From assembly GCA_016716905.1 (NCBI GenBank), contig JADJUS010000009.1:1-28910 (forward strand): a DNA stretch of 28,910 nucleotides, given 5' to 3'. A program made the position numbers and the translations under genes. Positions 27,970 to 28,910 of the stretch are shown here, one piece after another. Numbering within the stretch: the first letter of the stretch is position 1; each line of letters starts with the position of its first letter. The DNA comes from Acidobacteriota bacterium (lineage in GTDB: Bacteria; Acidobacteriota; Vicinamibacteria; Vicinamibacterales; SCN-69-37). The notes under the pieces were generated by a model. That model saw only the letters and a program-made list of their open reading frames with translations, did no database searches and was not told the DNA's origin.

Positions 27970-28620
27970 CGACGCCGCTCTTGATTTTGCGACAGGCAGA
28001 ACCTGTTTGACGGCAGAGCGGGCCCATCGTCCCGGCGTGATGACCTGGCGGGTGTGCAAACCGCAGCCCGCCTGGTGGAGGAGGGCCTCCGTTGGTCATC
28101 GCAGGCATCGACCATGCCGCAGAGGAAGGATCGCAGAAATAGAGAAGCCCCACACCGAGGGCAACCATTCCGGCGCCAGCCAGACTCGCGCTACGGGCGA
28201 TTCGTCGTTGAAGAGCTGGTGCCGTTTCTGGGGCCGAATACGGCGTTGACACCCAGGCCGGCCGCCTGGCGATGGGCGGCTCCTCATTGGGCGGTCTGGT
28301 GACGGCGGCCATCGCCCAGCGGTATCCACGGCAGCCTTTGGCCGTCTGCTGGTCATGTCTCCGTCACTCTGGTGGGACGAGGCGGTGATGATGACGCGGG
28401 TGCGTCGCCAGCCCTTCGCGCCGGCGACGCGGGTCTGGCGCCGTCGGGCTCAAGGAGGGCCGGCAAACCGCGGCCAACGTGCAAATTGCGGCGCCTGCTG
28501 TTGGGATCAGCATCGTGCCGGCAACGTAAACGGTGCCGACGATCCGCTCGGCGACCACTCCGAGGATCGCTGGGCGAAGCGACTGCACCTGAGGCGATGG
28601 TCTGGCTGTTTGGTTCCTGA
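27970..28620 (+). pseudogene. Second putative esterase (enterochelin-esterase-like), frame-broken, start unclear
   Basis: The pieces follow the order of an alpha/beta-hydrolase esterase: QNLFDGRAGPSS (near 27996), AGVQTAARLVEEG, VIAGIDHAAEE (near 28110), RYGRFVVEELVPFLGPN, MGGSSLGGLVTAAIAQRYP (nucleophile Ser in GSSLGG near 28280), FGRLLVMSPSLWWDEAV, VGLKEGRQTAANVQ, then HSEDRWAKRL (putative His) and PEAMVWLFGS with stop TGA at 28618-28620. At least four frame changes are needed. The segment that usually precedes QNLFDG (a YPVLYM-like strand) is missing, so a short deletion or gap is possible. It diverges from the other esterase and precedes a dodecin gene by about 90 bases. Confidence 0.65.
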
Positions 28621-28701
28621 TCACACCTGCCCAGAAGTGTGCTGTTCCGCACTTCGAGCGCCCGTCGTTCCGCCGTATCCTTGGGCGTTTGGCAGACACT
28701 C

Positions 28702-28707
28702 AGGAGG
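28702..28707 (+). promoter_or_regulatory. Shine-Dalgarno of the dodecin gene
   Basis: AGGAGG lies six bases before the ATG at 28714. It is one of the clearest ribosome-binding sites in the window and fixes the start of the small gene that follows. Confidence 0.75.
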
Positions 28708-28713
28708 ACAACT

Positions 28714-28910
28714 ATGTCCGGTAGCGAAGGTGAGCGGATGATTCCACATCCACGAAGAGTTTGAGGACGCCATTCAGCGGGGCCTGGCGCGCGCTGGCAA
28801 GACGCTTCCGGAACATCCGTGGGGCATGGATCAAGGAACAGCACGTGCGGTGCGACGACGGCCGCGTGACCGAGTATCAGGTCAACTGTGGTGACCTTCG
28901 TACTTGATGA
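28714..28910 (+). CDS. Dodecin-like flavin-binding protein, frame-broken and reaching the window end
   Basis: From ATG 28714 the pieces are MSGSEGERM, HIHEEFEDAIQRGLARAGKT (near 28746), then AWIKEQHVRCDDGRVTEYQV (near 28825), and VVTFVLD at the very end. The order FEDAI...A.A.KTL...W.KE..V..DGRVTEYQV...V.F.LD is that of dodecin, a small protein of about 68 residues that forms 12-mers and stores flavins (FMN or riboflavin) or coenzyme A. The usual Trp of the flavin-stacking site is present (AWIKE). Two or three frame changes are needed and no stop is seen before the edge in the corrected frame. A fragment read in one frame would appear to stop at TGATGA, which I take as an artefact. Confidence 0.65.

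Noticed and set aside
28872..28910. TGATGA at the right edge as the dodecin stop
   Set aside because: In the frame that keeps VTFVLD the codons do not form a stop, so the apparent stop belongs to a shifted frame.

Overview
The window looks like a stretch of an Acidobacteriota genome, most likely of the Vicinamibacteria type. The composition is GC-rich. The gene content fits: two MacB/FtsX-type orphan permeases with a PadR regulator, two secreted S9 peptidases, a carboxypeptidase-regulatory-like surface protein, a Tat-exported sulfatase and a beta-barrel protein. Short tandem and palindromic repeats fill many intergenic spaces. The assignment is inference from gene content; no rRNA or tRNA was seen.

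Layout. 1-2864 (minus): a PadR regulator followed by a frame-broken permease cut by the window edge. 2996-8667 (plus): a tight block of S9 peptidase, HEAT-repeat/cyclophilin lipoprotein, a small protein sharing a 4-nt GTGA overlap, and a DUF4126-like membrane protein. 8653-11049 (minus): an intact permease. 11248-14211 (plus): an intact S9 peptidase. 14250-16187 (minus): a protein with repeated carboxypeptidase-regulatory-like modules. 16267-17607 (plus): a sulfatase. 17694-18992 (minus): a beta-barrel protein with a CxxC-bearing periplasmic domain. 19073-19723 (minus): a small SH3-like protein and an RRM RNA-binding protein. 20158-21783 (plus): an ABC-F ATPase.

The most interesting part is the minus-strand block from 27836 down to 21825: esterase, ATP-grasp ligase, YbdK-type glutamate-cysteine-ligase-like enzyme, Uma2-type nuclease, M29 aminopeptidase and a second ATP-grasp-like protein, with stop/start overlaps at two junctions. 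A divergent esterase and a dodecin lie to its right. Two or three ATP-dependent amide-bond-forming enzymes together with a peptidase and a hydrolase suggest an uncharacterised peptide or amide pathway. The product cannot be read from the sequence.

A second theme is repeats. Arrays of 7-8 nt units occur at seven intergenic or gene-edge sites. Several palindromic elements are present, including an 87-bp nested palindrome inserted in frame inside the second ATP-grasp-like gene.

A caution on quality: genes at about 1-5.9 kb and 20.1-28.9 kb carry many frameshifts, several at short homopolymers, while 5.9-20.1 kb is almost clean. This pattern fits sequencing or consensus error at low depth better than biological decay, so most 'broken' genes here may be intact in the organism.
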